A DNA stretch of 7,337 nucleotides from contig JAUWVG010000107.1 in NCBI GenBank assembly GCA_030617525.1, positions 1-7,337 of the forward strand, read 5' to 3'. Source of the stretch: Candidatus Aminicenantota bacterium (lineage in GTDB: Bacteria > Acidobacteriota > Aminicenantia > Aminicenantales > Aminicenantaceae). The notes beneath the pieces are model-generated. The model had not been told where the DNA came from. It was given only the letters and a program-made list of their open reading frames with translations, and did not search any database. This document shows positions 7,141-7,337 of this stretch, in pieces. The position numbers and the translations under genes were made by a program. Position 1 is the stretch's first letter. The number at the start of each line of letters is the position of its first letter.

Positions 7141-7175
7141 TTTGATTATAAATTATTTAAAGAAAGGAGCACACA

Positions 7176-7337
7176 ATGCATATTAAGGTAAAAAATAATG
7201 TGACATGGATTGGGAAAATTGACTGGGAATTAAGAAAATTCCACGGTGATGAATATTCAACAAATAAAGGATCTACGTATAATTCATATCTAATCAAAGA
7301 ACAAAAAACTGCTTTAGTTGATACTGTATGGAAACCA
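7176..7337 (+). CDS. Flavodiiron protein (FprA / A-type flavoprotein), partial, N-terminus only
   Basis: The ATG at 7176 is preceded by GAAAGGAG (7162-7169) at six bases, a strong ribosome-binding site. The 54 visible codons read through to the last base of the window. The sequence VTWIGKIDWELRKFHG, YSTNKGSTYNSYLI and TALVDTVWKP is the characteristic start of the metallo-beta-lactamase-like domain of A-type flavoproteins, before the HxExD and HxxxD di-iron ligands, which lie beyond the edge. Full family members have about 400 residues, with a C-terminal flavodoxin domain. They reduce oxygen to water or nitric oxide to nitrous oxide in the cytoplasm, using electrons from rubredoxin or NADH-rubredoxin reductase systems, and protect anaerobes. 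Which of the two substrates is preferred cannot be told from this fragment. Confidence 0.88.
   Translation, partial: MHIKVKNNVTWIGKIDWELRKFHGDEYSTNKGSTYNSYLIKEQKTALVDTVWKP

Overview
The window looks like chromosomal DNA from a Gram-negative-type anaerobic or microaerobic bacterium. The clues are large FtsX/MacB-type permeases ending in the (S/A)(L/I)RHE tail, a PadR regulator overlapping a permease that carries an N-terminal prefix domain, a Tat-exported sulfatase, and the start of a flavodiiron (FprA-type) gene. This gene style is common in Acidobacteriota, including Candidatus Aminicenantes, and also occurs in Bacteroidota. The phylum call is an inference from gene style, not proven here. 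The base composition is moderately AT-rich. No tRNA, rRNA, CRISPR array or insertion sequence was seen.

Layout. Bases 1-959 (minus) hold the first 319 codons of an FtsX/MacB-like permease that runs off the left edge. It is preceded, with a 4-base ATGA overlap, by a PadR-family regulator (956-1288, minus). The 175-base divergent spacer carries two nested palindromes built from TATAC/GTATA half-sites, which sit on the -10 box and start point of the padR promoter. On the other side, reading right, are a secreted alpha/beta hydrolase (1464-2891) and a complete 797-residue FtsX/MacB-like permease (2892-5285) joined with zero spacing (TAG then ATG). A convergent sulfatase with its own promoter follows (5339-6757, minus). 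Beyond it lies the C-terminal remnant of a third FtsX-type permease (about 6883-7071, plus), then the promoter and first 54 codons of a flavodiiron protein that runs off the right edge.

How it may work together. The left part reads as one regulated envelope module: PadR controls itself and a prefix-domain permease, and the divergent hydrolase-permease pair may share the same operator region. No ABC ATPase is present in the window, so the permeases depend on an ATPase encoded outside it or act in an ATPase-independent way. The sulfatase stands alone, with no glycosidase or sulfatase-maturating enzyme beside it. It separates an intact permease from the broken tail of another, suggesting a permease array that was rearranged. 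The most interesting points are the PadR/prefix-permease pair with its operator cluster, the hydrolase-permease coupling, and the permease remnant behind the sulfatase.
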